Positions 1 to 8,502 of a stretch of 64,000 nt of DNA are shown piece by piece. The notes beneath the pieces are model-generated. The model saw only the letters and a list, made by a program, of their open reading frames with translations, had not been told where the DNA came from and searched no databases. The first letter of the stretch is position 1, and every line of letters begins with the position of its first letter. Location of the stretch: NCBI GenBank assembly GCA_038227995.1, contig JBBRPP010000005.1, forward strand, positions 1-64,000, read 5' to 3'. The position numbers and the translations under genes were made by a program. This DNA is from WLMZ01 sp038227995 (GTDB taxonomy: Bacteria > Actinomycetota > Acidimicrobiia > Acidimicrobiales > Ilumatobacteraceae).

Positions 1-147
1 ACGGCGTCGAACTTGAATTTCGTGCCGGGTGTGGCGGTGCCGAACCTGGTGATCGCGAAGGTTGGTGCGGGTGGTCAGGTGTCGTTGTTCAACTCGGCTG
101 GTTCGACGCAGTTGATCGTCGACGTCGTCGGCTGGTTCCCGAGCTGA
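1..147 (+). CDS. C-terminal end of a cell-surface protein (5' part outside window)
   Basis: The first 48 codons are open from the window edge and end in TGA. They read as the end of an exported beta-rich protein closing in V-D-V-V-G-W-F. The same kind of ending (V-D-V-T-G-Y/F-Y) closes the two Tat-exported proteins at 54848-56191 and 56605-58200. Asn/Val/Gly/Ser-rich composition fits an extracellular module. The start, domain order and function lie outside the window. The N-terminal part is missing only because of the window edge. Confidence 0.75.
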   Translation, partial: TASNLNFVPGVAVPNLVIAKVGAGGQVSLFNSAGSTQLIVDVVGWFPS

Positions 148-219
148 CCGAACGAACTGTCCGACGGCGCCGATCTCACCGGCTCAAGCGGTTCTGAAGG
201 TTGTTCGAAGCCGTGAGGC

Positions 220-252
220 GGACGATGCACATGCGCAACGAAGCGCATCGTC
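220..252 (+). promoter_or_regulatory. 5'-UTR hairpin upstream of small secreted protein gene
   Basis: Nine-base perfect inverted repeat (GGACGATGC at 220-228, GCATCGTCC at 244-252) ending two bases before the AAGGAG ribosome-binding site (255-260) of the gene at 268. It could terminate the upstream transcript or act as a stabilising or regulatory leader hairpin. The sequence alone does not decide. Confidence 0.45.
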
Positions 253-267
253 CAAAGGAGAACAACC

Positions 268-678
268 ATGAAGTCATTCAAGAGCACGGTCGCACGATTG
301 GCGGTTGGGTTGGTCGCAGCGGCCGGCCTTGCCGGCGCTACCGGTCATTCGGTGAGCGCGGCCAGCGGCCCTGTCGCACTGACGGCGTGCGTGACCGGGC
401 CCAGCAGCACGGTCATCGCCAACAGTTCGGTCTACAGCTACTGGTACAACGGCTCAGGGTGGGTTCCGGCGCAGGCGTTCCATGTCAACGCAAACGGCTG
501 CGTGCTGTTGACGTTGCAGCACAACGGGTACTACTTCATCTCGATGTCCGGCTACTCGTTCGGCAATTGCCAGGAGTACACCTACGCATGGACCGGTCAG
601 GTCATCAAGCAGAATCTGCCGTCAGGCGCTCGTCTGAACAGGTCGTTGATCTACCAGGGTGCCTTGGCAGCGTGCTGA
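268..678 (+). CDS. Small secreted four-cysteine protein, unknown function
   Basis: 136 residues starting at ATG with a strong AAGGAG seven bases upstream. Residues 1-31 form a Sec-type signal peptide: Lys/Arg n-region, Ala/Gly/Leu-rich core, and a likely cleavage site after an S-V-S-A motif. The mature part is about 105 residues, rich in Tyr, Ser, Gly and Asn, with four cysteines (two disulphides possible), one of them the last residue. No family is recognised. It is followed directly by a strong hairpin terminator, so it is probably monocistronic. An exported structural or defensive peptide is possible but not supported beyond secretion. Confidence 0.75.
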   Translation: MKSFKSTVARLAVGLVAAAGLAGATGHSVSAASGPVALTACVTGPSSTVIANSSVYSYWYNGSGWVPAQAFHVNANGCVLLTLQHNGYYFISMSGYSFGNCQEYTYAWTGQVIKQNLPSGARLNRSLIYQGALAAC

Positions 679-689
679 TCGCCGGATCG

Positions 690-730
690 CGTTGCTCCCG
701 ATCGTCACACGTCGACGATCGGGAGCAACG
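690..730 (+). terminator. Strong hairpin terminator
   Basis: Perfect 17-bp inverted repeat (690-706 with 714-730) with a 7-base loop, starting 12 bases after the stop at 678. There is no T-run, as is usual for intrinsic-like terminators of GC-rich actinobacteria. Confidence 0.75.
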
Positions 731-759
731 GTCCGTTCGACGGCCGCTTGAATGCTTCC

Positions 760-1875
760 ATGGTCGACACGGTCACCACCCGCCAACTCAACCGGACGAC
801 GCTCGCGCGGCAGCTGCTGGTGAAGCGGTCGGTGATGTCGGCGCTCGATGCGATCGAGCACCTGGTCGGGATGCAGGCCCAGGCGCCGCTCGCGCCCTAC
901 TTCGGCTTGTGGAGCCGGCTCGAACACTTCACTGCAGACGACTTGTCGCAGCTGTTGCTCGATCGCCTCGCCGTGCGCGTCGTCGTGATGCGCGGCACGA
1001 TCCACCTCGTCTCGGCGGCCGACTGCCATTCGCTTCGTCCCCTGATGCAGCCGATCATGGACCGCGATCTGCGCACGAACGCGGCTCACGCGAGGGCGCT
1101 CGCCGGCGTCGATCTGGTTCGGCTCGAACACGTCGCAGGTGAACTCCTCGCGGCCTCACCGCTCACGCCGAAGGACCTTGGTGCGCGACTCGCGCCGGAC
1201 TTCCCGACGATCGCGCCGGCATCACTCGCTCACGCCGCGCGCGATTTGCTGTCGCTCGTGCAGGTTCCGCCGAGGGCGGTGTGGGGCAAGTCCGGCCAGC
1301 CGCGGCTGACGACGGCAAGCGCGTGGCTGGGTGCACCATCCGCCGATCTGGCGACGATCGACGAGATGGTGGTCCGCTACCTCAACGCGTACGGTCCGGC
1401 ATTGGTCAACGACATCCAGGCGTGGTGCGGGTTGACCCGGCTGCGTGAGGTGACCGACCGTCTCGGAACCGCACTGCGCACCTACCGCGACGAGGACGGC
1501 GGCGAGCTGCTCGATGTCGCCGACGGGACGCTGATCGATGATGACGTCCCTGCGCCGGTGCGCATGCTTGCCGAGTACGACAACATCGTCCTGTCGCACG
1601 CCGATCGCCGACGGATGATGACCGATGAGACGCGTGCATGGATGTTCGCGGCGCCGAACGGCATCATCCCGCGGGCATTGCTGGTCGACGGTTTCGTCGC
1701 CGGTACGTGGAAGATCACGTCGACCAAGAACGACACGATCGTCGATGTCCACCCCGTCATTCCACTCGTTTCGGATACGGTTCACGGAGTGATCGGCGAA
1801 GGCGCGCGCCTCGTCACGTTGACCGGCAACGGGAAGCGGGGCGACGTTCGTGTCCACGCAACTGCCGCACCCTGA
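760..1875 (+). CDS. Winged-helix DNA-binding protein of the AlkZ/HTH_42 family
   Basis: About 371 residues from ATG 760; an in-frame TTG at 748 is possible but neither start has a clear Shine-Dalgarno. The protein matches the HTH_42 (DUF1006) family, which contains the DNA glycosylases AlkZ (interstrand crosslinks, azinomycin resistance) and YcaQ. Near residue 42 it has a Q-A-Q triplet within G-M-Q-A-Q-A-P, corresponding to the catalytic Q-x-Q motif of the AlkZ branch. Next comes the conserved R-G-T-x-H-L-V segment (around 80-88). A DNA-repair glycosylase role is inferred from the family; a non-catalytic DNA-binding role is the alternative. It stands alone behind a terminator. Confidence 0.75.
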   Translation: MVDTVTTRQLNRTTLARQLLVKRSVMSALDAIEHLVGMQAQAPLAPYFGLWSRLEHFTADDLSQLLLDRLAVRVVVMRGTIHLVSAADCHSLRPLMQPIMDRDLRTNAAHARALAGVDLVRLEHVAGELLAASPLTPKDLGARLAPDFPTIAPASLAHAARDLLSLVQVPPRAVWGKSGQPRLTTASAWLGAPSADLATIDEMVVRYLNAYGPALVNDIQAWCGLTRLREVTDRLGTALRTYRDEDGGELLDVADGTLIDDDVPAPVRMLAEYDNIVLSHADRRRMMTDETRAWMFAAPNGIIPRALLVDGFVAGTWKITSTKNDTIVDVHPVIPLVSDTVHGVIGEGARLVTLTGNGKRGDVRVHATAAP

Positions 1876-2057
1876 CGGGTTCGGACGACCACGACGAATC
1901 TTCCCGACAAGCCAATCAAACCGGTCGTGAACTGTCCGGTTTCACGGCGCAGAGTTGTCTCATCGACAACCGCATCTGGCCACCTCGGTCATGACGGCTC
2001 GATGAGTTCCCCGGTGCTGGTTCGTCTGACCAGCAACCCCGAATCCAGGAGTGAGCA

Positions 2058-3029
2058 ATGACCGCAATCATCGAGGCCCGAGGCCTCACCAAGACGTTCG
2101 GCGACGTTCGAGCCCTCGACGGGCTCGATCTCGTCGCCGAATCCGGACGGGTGACCGCGCTGCTCGGGCCCAACGGCGCCGGCAAGACGACGTTCATCAG
2201 CGCAGTGGCCACACTGCTCTCGCCGACGTCGGGTGACCTGTTCGTCGCCGGCATCGATGCCCGGTTGCATCCGAAGCAGGTCCGCCAGATCATCGGCCTG
2301 GCCGGACAGTCGGCCTCCGTCGAGCCGGCGATGACCGGCCGCGAGAACCTCGAACTCGTGGCTCGCCTGTTCGGCCTCGACCGTCGCGACGCTCGCCGTG
2401 CAGCTGGTGAGGTGCTCGAACGCCTCGGCCTCGTCGACGCTGCCGATCGTCTCGTGCGCACGTATTCGGGCGGCATGCGCCGCCGTCTTGACCTCGGCGC
2501 CAGCCTGGTCGGTCAGCCGCGCCTGCTGCTGCTCGACGAGCCGACCACCGGACTGGACCCGCGCAGCCGGATGGAACTGTGGGACGCGATCCGTTCGTTG
2601 GTCGCCGACGGCACCGACGTGTTGCTCACCACGCAGTACCTCGAAGAAGCCGATCAACTCGCTCGCGATGTGGTGATCATCGATCACGGTCACGTCATCG
2701 CTTCCGGCACGCCCGACGAGCTGAAGAACCAGGCGGGGCGCGACGTCATCGAAGTACGCCCGCGCAGCAGCAGTCAGTTGGCCGAGATCGCCGACATCCT
2801 CGCGATCGTCGCGGCCGAACCGACACGCACCGACAACGACACCCAGCGGGTCTCAGCACCGGTCGACGGCGGGGCGGAACAACTCGCGATCGTCGTCCGC
2901 CTGCTCGACGAACGAGGCATCAAGGTCGACGACATCGGCCTGCGCCGACCCACACTCGACGAGGTCTTCCTCACACTCACCGGTCAGACGATCGGTTCCG
3001 ATACAGCTCCCGACGCCGACGCAGCCTGA
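2058..3029 (+). CDS. DrrA-type ABC transporter ATP-binding protein
   Basis: 323 residues; ATG with AGGAG a few bases upstream (2047-2051). Walker A is G-P-N-G-A-G-K-T (37-44), signature Y-S-G-G-M (136-140), Walker B L-L-L-L-D-E (156-161), followed by the D-loop and a switch glutamine. About 100 residues after the nucleotide-binding fold form the DrrA-like C-terminal extension, typical of the daunorubicin-resistance exporter subfamily. It energises the membrane protein encoded 14 bases downstream. The exported substrate (drug, antibiotic or lipid) cannot be told from sequence. Confidence 0.92.
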   Translation: MTAIIEARGLTKTFGDVRALDGLDLVAESGRVTALLGPNGAGKTTFISAVATLLSPTSGDLFVAGIDARLHPKQVRQIIGLAGQSASVEPAMTGRENLELVARLFGLDRRDARRAAGEVLERLGLVDAADRLVRTYSGGMRRRLDLGASLVGQPRLLLLDEPTTGLDPRSRMELWDAIRSLVADGTDVLLTTQYLEEADQLARDVVIIDHGHVIASGTPDELKNQAGRDVIEVRPRSSSQLAEIADILAIVAAEPTRTDNDTQRVSAPVDGGAEQLAIVVRLLDERGIKVDDIGLRRPTLDEVFLTLTGQTIGSDTAPDADAA

Positions 3030-3043
3030 AAGACAACGAGATC

Positions 3044-3895
3044 ATGACAACCACCATCGACACCCCCATCTCGACCGACATCGAGACCCCCAAGATCCGC
3101 CCCACCGCCACCGGCGGCAGCTTCATGACGACAGCGCTGGGCACCGCGCGGCGAACCGTCCTGCAGTTCTTCCGCACGCCGCAATTGCTCGTGATGGGCA
3201 CCGTGCAAGGCGCCTTGTTCCTGTTCATGTTCCGCTACGTGTTCGGCGGAGCGATCTCCACCGGCGGGCGCATCAGCTACGTCGATTTCCTCGTCCCCGG
3301 CTTCATCGTCACGACGGTGCTGTGGACAGGGATGAGCGCCGCGGCGGGCGTCGCCGAGGATTCGGCCACCGGTGTGTTCGACCGTCTCCGCTCGTTGCCG
3401 ATCCCGCGCTCGGCCGTCATGCTCGGCCGGTCGCTGGCCGATGCGACGCTGGTGACGTGGGGCCTGTTCATCACCGGCGGTCTGGGCTTCATCCTCGGCT
3501 TCCGTGCCCACGGCTCGATCGCCGCAGTGATCGGTGCGGTTGCACTCACGATCCTGTGCGGCTTCGCCTGCACGTGGATCTTCATCCTGCTCGGCCTCGT
3601 TGCCGGCAACGCGCAGGCCGCGCAGGGCATGTCGATGCTCGTCATCCCGTTCTCGTTCGTGTCGAGCGCCAACGTGCCGATCAAGTCGATGCCGGGCTGG
3701 ATGCAACCGTTCGCCGCCAACCAGCCGATCACGGTGATGATCAACGCGGTGCGCAGCCTGATGCAGGGCGGCACGAACGTCGTCGGCATCGGCCACACCA
3801 CGAGCTACTGGGTCCTGCTCAGCCTGGTGTGGTGCGCCGGCATCACGTTGGTGTTCGGCACGCTCGCGGTCACCCGTTTCTCGCGCACCAAGTAA
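3044..3895 (+). CDS. DrrB-type ABC-2 transporter permease
   Basis: 283 residues from ATG 3044. A cytoplasmic N-terminus of about 40 residues precedes roughly six membrane segments of ABC-2 type, with the usual re-entrant region and a V-P-I-x-x-M-P-x-W-M-Q motif before the last segments. It forms the membrane partner of the DrrA-like ATPase 14 bases upstream; together they make a half-size exporter pair. Start chosen because it follows the ATPase stop directly; a longer frame upstream runs into the ATPase gene. Substrate unknown. Confidence 0.92.
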   Translation: MTTTIDTPISTDIETPKIRPTATGGSFMTTALGTARRTVLQFFRTPQLLVMGTVQGALFLFMFRYVFGGAISTGGRISYVDFLVPGFIVTTVLWTGMSAAAGVAEDSATGVFDRLRSLPIPRSAVMLGRSLADATLVTWGLFITGGLGFILGFRAHGSIAAVIGAVALTILCGFACTWIFILLGLVAGNAQAAQGMSMLVIPFSFVSSANVPIKSMPGWMQPFAANQPITVMINAVRSLMQGGTNVVGIGHTTSYWVLLSLVWCAGITLVFGTLAVTRFSRTK

Positions 3896-3971
3896 CCACG
3901 GGCCAGGCCTTCCGGTTGCGAGACAATGGTTCCATCACCCGAGCGAGAGATCGTCCGGGTGGTGGAAGCCG

Positions 3972-4511
3972 TCAGCCGACTCGGCTGTGTGGTGCGCCGA
4001 TGAGGACGACGACCATCTGGCACGGCTCGGTTCCGCGGTTGCGCCACGCATGGCGGGTGCCGTTCTGGATCAGCGTGTCGCCAGGATGCAACTCGACCTC
4101 TGTGCCGTCATCGAGTTCGAGCACGATCGACCCGGAGACCACGAATTCGTAGTCGACGGTAGCCGTGGTGTGCATCCCCGGATGCTCAGGTTCCATGTGC
4201 GCGGCCATGCCCGGAAGCGATGCCTCCATCGCCGCGAGGGCGGCGCCGATGTCGAGATCGCCGGTCAACACTTCAGTGGCAGGCGGCACGGTGAACAAGC
4301 CGAACCGGAAGCCACCAACCGGCGGGAAGTACTGAGCGTGCGCAAGCGGTGCCCCGCTGTCGGGCAATTGTGGAGCGGTGTCCGCGCCCCAGAGTCGGAA
4401 GAACTCGAATCCCGGCAGCAGTGCCAATTCGATCGGTTCGATCACCTCGTCGCTGGCGACGATTGCCTTGCCGTCCGCCGAATGCCCGGTGACCACGCGT
4501 CTGATTCCCAT
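3972..4511 (-). CDS. Cupin-domain protein
   Basis: 179 residues from an ATG. The C-terminal half (about 105-175) is a single conserved cupin barrel. Motif 1 is G-M-H-T-T followed by Y-E-F-V-V-S-G, and motif 2 is P-G-D-T-x-x-x-N-G-x-x-H-A-W, so most metal-binding residues are present. The N-terminal half contains a second, degenerate beta-rich stretch. Proteins of this type are often small-molecule dioxygenases, isomerases or sensor proteins of unknown substrate. It is convergent with the exporter genes; no operon partner indicates a pathway. Confidence 0.8.
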   Translation of the reverse strand: MGIRRVVTGHSADGKAIVASDEVIEPIELALLPGFEFFRLWGADTAPQLPDSGAPLAHAQYFPPVGGFRFGLFTVPPATEVLTGDLDIGAALAAMEASLPGMAAHMEPEHPGMHTTATVDYEFVVSGSIVLELDDGTEVELHPGDTLIQNGTRHAWRNRGTEPCQMVVVLIGAPHSRVG

Positions 4512-4618
4512 TGCTGCCTCTTCCCCGATCGGCCGGCCGAGCTCGACCGCGACGGCAGCGTAGTTCTCGTTGTGGACCGCTCTCGCCGGTGAGCCATGGC
4601 GTCTCGCGACGCGGCTGG

Positions 4619-5635
4619 TCAGTCGCCGGTGTCGGCTGAATCGCTGGGGTCCGGCTCGAACTGAGCTCGCGACACCGAGGCCGAAGTGCCGATCAATTCA
4701 CCGTTGCGAAGGACGGTCACGGGGCCGTCCTCGCTGACGACGATGACGGTCGCGTGCGGGTCGTCGCTGCTGTAGCGCCGACCGGATGTGTGGCGCATGC
4801 CGCGGTAGCCGCGCACGTTCTCTTCTGCGCCGGCACTGGGCACGAGACGAACGCCGATCTGGCGCAGGATGCCGTCGGCATCGAAGATCGTGGCCCCGTC
4901 GACCTGGCCGAGGACGTGACGCAACGGCGCCAGATCGGACGGCCGGCGGATGTCGAGCGGGGGCGGCACGGGGAAGCGTTGCTGGAACGTGGCCGCGTCG
5001 TCGTCCATCGGGCGGTAGACCAGGATCGCGCCGGTGCCACGGGCGCCGAGGTCGTGCAGCGCGAACTCCAGCAGTGTCTCGATGACGTCGGGGTCGCCGT
5101 CGTGCGGGTCGGCGGTGACGGCATCGATCCACGACGTGATCAGTGGCTCGTGATGCCACGTGAGCCCGGCCCACCGGAACACACCGAAGTCGCCGACGAT
5201 GCGCACGACGCCGGTCGGATGGCGTTGGACCAACTTGGCCCCCAGCGTCTCGGAGAGGATCACGAGATCGCGCTCGGATCCGGCGGGACGATCGAGCACG
5301 GCCCACTGGCCGGTGCCGTCGACGCTGCGCATGAACCAACTCGACAGTCCGTCTGCGTATCGACGCGCGCTGGCCAGTGGCCGGTCGCCGATCGGTCGAA
5401 GGCTGATCGCCAATTGGGTGCCCTCTGCCCACGACGTCGGATCGCCGGACGGATCGATGATGGCGCCGTAGCTCGGGATCCGTCGCTCGTGCACAGCGGG
5501 CCACAGGCAGTAAGCGAGCTCGGCCACCACCAACTCGTGCCACGATTCCGAGCCGTCGAGGTTGAGGCCCGTCTCGGCCAGTTCTTCCACCAGACGTCGG
5601 CGCTGTCCGGAAGTGGGCTGTCCGTCGAGTGCCAT
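4619..5635 (-). CDS. Diadenylate-cyclase (DisA_N/DAC) domain protein with novel N-terminal half
   Basis: 338 residues from ATG 5635; a GTG at 5764 would add 43 Arg-rich residues and is less likely. Roughly residues 185-330 form a DAC domain. It has the D-G-A motif (246-248) and a later R-G-M-R-H motif (R281-H282), the residues that bind ATP and metal in c-di-AMP synthases. The N-terminal ~185 residues match no family I recognise and contain no membrane segment. The protein is not DisA itself, since the helical linker and helix-hairpin-helix DNA-binding domains are absent. c-di-AMP synthesis is inferred from the motifs. The segment around R-H is followed by T-S-G instead of the usual R-A-A, so activity is uncertain. 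Confidence 0.8.
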   Translation of the reverse strand: MALDGQPTSGQRRRLVEELAETGLNLDGSESWHELVVAELAYCLWPAVHERRIPSYGAIIDPSGDPTSWAEGTQLAISLRPIGDRPLASARRYADGLSSWFMRSVDGTGQWAVLDRPAGSERDLVILSETLGAKLVQRHPTGVVRIVGDFGVFRWAGLTWHHEPLITSWIDAVTADPHDGDPDVIETLLEFALHDLGARGTGAILVYRPMDDDAATFQQRFPVPPPLDIRRPSDLAPLRHVLGQVDGATIFDADGILRQIGVRLVPSAGAEENVRGYRGMRHTSGRRYSSDDPHATVIVVSEDGPVTVLRNGELIGTSASVSRAQFEPDPSDSADTGD

Positions 5636-5810
5636 GGGGCAAAGGCTACGACGTGTGACCGAGATGCCTCGCCGAGCCGCGTCGGCCTCGACGGAGCGCC
5701 GAATCTGGAGCGTTCGGTACCACCGGCGGCGCCAAACGGATCGACAATTCCGGCAGTGAGCCACTGATGCGCAGTTAGCCTTTCTGCGTTACTACGAAAG
5801 GCGAAGCGCG

Positions 5811-6833
5811 ATGAGAGTCGGAATTGTCGGTGCAACAGGTCAGGTCGGCACGGTCATGCGCGCCATTCTCGCCGAGCGCAACTTCCCGGTGACCGAGATG
5901 CGGTACTTCGCTTCGGCCCGTTCCGCCGGCACCACACTTCCGTGGGGTGACACCGACATCACCGTCGAGGACGCCGCGCTTGCCGATCCGACCGGACTCG
6001 ACATCGCCCTGTTCTCGTCTGGCGCGACGTCGTCGAAAGAGCTCGCACCGCGTTTCGCTGCGGCCGGCGTGACCGTCATCGACAACTCGTCCGCGTTCCG
6101 GATGGACCCCGATGTGCCGTTGATCGTCAGCGATGTCAATCCGGGCGAGATCCACAACGCTCGCAAGGGCATCATCGCCAACCCGAACTGCACGACGATG
6201 GCCGCGATGCCGGTGCTCAAGCCGCTGCACGACGAGGCCGGCCTGGTCCGGCTCATCGCCAGCACGTATCAGGCCGTCAGCGGCGGCGGGCTGGCAGGCG
6301 TCGACGAGCTCGACAAGCAAGCCCGCGAGGTCGCCGATCGCGCCCGCGACTTCACCCACGATGGCTCCGCCGTTGCGATGCCCACGCCCACCAAGTTCGC
6401 CAAGCCGATCGCGTTCAACGTGTTGCCGTTGGCCGGCAAGATCGTCGACGACGGGTCGTTCGAGACCGACGAAGAGCAGAAGCTGCGCAACGAGAGCCGC
6501 AAGATCCTCGACATCCCCGAACTGATGGTCAGCGGCACGTGCGTGCGCGTGCCGGTCTTCACCGGTCACTCGATCAGCATCAACGCCGAGTTCCGGCGAC
6601 CGATCAGCGTCGAGCGTGCCCTCGAGCTGCTGGCAACCGCGCCCGGCGTCGAACTGCTCGACGTGCCCACGCCGCTGGAGGCAGCGGGCAAGGACCCGTG
6701 TTTCGTCGGCCGCATCCGCGTCGACCCAACGGTCGAGGGTGGGCGCGGGCTGGTGCTGTTCGTCAGCAACGACAACCTGCGCAAGGGCGCTGCATTGAAC
6801 GCGGTGCAGATCGCAGAGCTGTTCATTCGCTGA
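5811..6833 (+). CDS. asd: Aspartate-semialdehyde dehydrogenase
   Basis: 340 residues, the usual family length. It catalyses NADPH-dependent reduction of aspartyl phosphate to aspartate semialdehyde, feeding lysine/diaminopimelate, threonine and methionine synthesis. Visible are the N-terminal nucleotide-binding G-A-T-G-Q-V-G (7-13), the catalytic Cys127 in N-P-N-C-T-T, and the substrate-binding S-G-G-G-L-A-G region. A GAAAGG ribosome-binding site lies about ten bases before ATG. The aspartate kinase gene that often sits next to asd is not in this window; the gene appears monocistronic and divergent from the cyclase-like gene. Confidence 0.97.
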   Translation: MRVGIVGATGQVGTVMRAILAERNFPVTEMRYFASARSAGTTLPWGDTDITVEDAALADPTGLDIALFSSGATSSKELAPRFAAAGVTVIDNSSAFRMDPDVPLIVSDVNPGEIHNARKGIIANPNCTTMAAMPVLKPLHDEAGLVRLIASTYQAVSGGGLAGVDELDKQAREVADRARDFTHDGSAVAMPTPTKFAKPIAFNVLPLAGKIVDDGSFETDEEQKLRNESRKILDIPELMVSGTCVRVPVFTGHSISINAEFRRPISVERALELLATAPGVELLDVPTPLEAAGKDPCFVGRIRVDPTVEGGRGLVLFVSNDNLRKGAALNAVQIAELFIR

Positions 6834-6913
6834 CCGGCGTCGTCGGTGCCGCCGTCGCCACCGTGACGCCGAGAGCTCCGTTCACCCCGCTCGTGCCGTG
6901 ACGCCGACGCCGA

Positions 6914-7195
6914 TCACGCACACGCGCAGGGCAGCGATCCGCAACGCGGACAACCAGACGCATAGCGCTGCACGGCCACGGTGAGGTCGATGTTCATCTG
7001 GTTGGCCAGCGTCGCGACCCAGGCGAGGACATCGCCGAACTCGTGCAGTTGTTGATCGCGGGTTCCCTTGCGCACCGCTTGGGCGAGCTCGCCGATCTCT
7101 TCGGCCAGCCAGGCCACGGTGCTGGGCAAGCCGCGGGCACGGTCGCGTTCGCCGAAGGTGCGCTCGATGACGTCTTGCAGCTCGGCGATCTCCAT
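6914..7195 (-). CDS. MazG-like nucleotide pyrophosphohydrolase
   Basis: 93 residues. Single MazG-like fold with the metal-binding E-E-I-G-E-L (around 32-37) and a later E-F-G-D-V-L-A-W (54-61), giving the E-x-x-E...E-x-x-D quartet of all-alpha NTP pyrophosphatases. This family hydrolyses non-canonical or excess NTPs to NMPs. The C-terminus ends in an unusual Cys-rich tail, C-P-R-C-G-S-L-P-C-A-C-A, which might bind zinc. It stands between asd and a divergent oxidoreductase gene. Substrate unknown. Confidence 0.88.
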   Translation of the reverse strand: MEIAELQDVIERTFGERDRARGLPSTVAWLAEEIGELAQAVRKGTRDQQLHEFGDVLAWVATLANQMNIDLTVAVQRYASGCPRCGSLPCACA

Positions 7196-7283
7196 CCCGA
7201 GAGGCTACGGGAGACACCCGACGGCGTTCGAAAATCGCCGCCCACTAGATTGGCTACGGTCCCGAACGGAGGAGGACGCGGCG

Positions 7284-8207
7284 ATGTCGAAGGCGATTCT
7301 GATTGATGGATACGGTGGCGCGGAAGTGATGCGCGTCGCGGACGTCGACGCGCCCCACGCCGGACCCGGCCAGGTCCGCCTGCGAGTGATGACGGCCGGG
7401 GTGAACCCGATCGACTTCAAGATCCGCAACGGCTGGATGCAGGCGATGTTCCCCACGTCGTTTCCGTACGTTCCGGGCTCGGATGTCACCGGTGTGATCG
7501 ACGAGATCGGCGAGGGTGTGCCCGGATACGAAGTCGGCGACGAAGTCGTCGGCAGCGCGGCCACCGGCTCGTTCGCGGAATTCGCCGTTGCCGCCGCCGA
7601 GCACATCCACCTCAAGCCGTCATCGCTGGGCTGGACCGAAGCTGCTGCGTACCCGGCAGCTGCCGAAGCGGCGTATCGCTGCCTCGTCCAGCTGGACGTC
7701 GGCGAGGGTGATCTGCTGCTGATCCACGGTGCATCTGGTGCAGTCGGTTTGGCGGCCAGCCAGTTGGCGGTCAACCGGGGCGCGGACGTCATCGGCACTG
7801 CCGGTCCGTCGGCCTTCGACTTCCTGCGGTCGATCGGCGTCACGCCCGTTCAGTACGGCGATGGTGTCGCCGATCGGGTCCGTCAGCTCTCACCACGCGG
7901 TGTCGATGCCGTGCTCGATGCCGCCGGGCGCGATGTCCTCGCCGAGTCGGTCGACCTCGCCGGTGGTGCCGACCGGGTGATCACGATCGCTGATCCACGG
8001 GCTGTCGAGTTCGGCGTGCGCTTCTCCGGTGGCGGGCCGACCGACCGGATGTTCGAGGGCATCGGTGTCGCGCTCGAGCTGTTCGAGAAGGGTGAGTTCG
8101 ACCTTCCCATCGCGGCGACGTATCCACTCGACGATGCTGCGACGGCGCTCGACGACAGCGAGCACGGTCACGCGCTGGGCAAGCTCGTCCTGATCGTTTC
8201 GCAGTGA
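7284..8207 (+). CDS. NADP-dependent quinone oxidoreductase-like (MDR/zinc-free ADH family)
   Basis: 307 residues from ATG with a GGAGGA site upstream. Medium-chain dehydrogenase/reductase architecture: an N-terminal GroES-like barrel containing V-N-P-I-D-F-K-I-R and P-G-S-D-V-T-G, and a Rossmann domain with H-G-A-S-G-A-V-G (around 150-157). The structural and catalytic zinc cysteines are absent, as in quinone oxidoreductases and zeta-crystallins. It likely reduces quinones or enones with NADPH in the cytoplasm; the physiological substrate is unknown. Divergent from the MazG-like gene. Confidence 0.9.
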   Translation: MSKAILIDGYGGAEVMRVADVDAPHAGPGQVRLRVMTAGVNPIDFKIRNGWMQAMFPTSFPYVPGSDVTGVIDEIGEGVPGYEVGDEVVGSAATGSFAEFAVAAAEHIHLKPSSLGWTEAAAYPAAAEAAYRCLVQLDVGEGDLLLIHGASGAVGLAASQLAVNRGADVIGTAGPSAFDFLRSIGVTPVQYGDGVADRVRQLSPRGVDAVLDAAGRDVLAESVDLAGGADRVITIADPRAVEFGVRFSGGGPTDRMFEGIGVALELFEKGEFDLPIAATYPLDDAATALDDSEHGHALGKLVLIVSQ

Positions 8208-8217
8208 AGTACTCGAC

Positions 8218-8502
8218 GTGAATGCGGAGCCGGAGCCATCCGCCGGTCGTTCGAGACGAAGCCGGCGCGGCGCGCTGGTCGTCCTCGCGGTGATCCTGAC
8301 GCCGTTCGCGATCATGCCCTACTTCGGGTTGGGCGCTGACGTGTCGCCGAACGCGCACGGACATCTGCAGCGACGCTATGGCACGGTCGGTATGTGGGTC
8401 GCAGGCCTCTGGCTGGCAGCGATGGCGCTGCTGATCATCGCGTCGATCGTCAAGCGGTTGATCGGGATGCGATCGCGCGTGGCCCCGGCCGAATCCGGCT
8501 GA
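8218..8502 (+). CDS. Small two-TM membrane protein, unknown
   Basis: 94 residues from GTG 8218, ten bases after the oxidoreductase stop, so probably co-transcribed. A basic N-terminus with R-R-S-R-R-G-A is followed by a hydrophobic segment at about 22-40, a polar loop, and a second segment at about 60-80. The tail is positively charged. No family is recognised. Confidence rests on position and the clear hydrophobic pattern. Confidence 0.55.
   Translation: MNAEPEPSAGRSRRSRRGALVVLAVILTPFAIMPYFGLGADVSPNAHGHLQRRYGTVGMWVAGLWLAAMALLIIASIVKRLIGMRSRVAPAESG

Noticed and set aside
2579..3043. N-terminal extension of the DrrB-like permease
   Set aside because: That stretch is the out-of-frame shadow of the ATPase gene; ATG 3044 gives the normal permease length.
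5636..5764. Longer start for the DAC-domain gene at GTG 5764
   Set aside because: The added 43 residues are Arg/Cys-rich and unlike a natural N-terminus; ATG 5635 is preferred.
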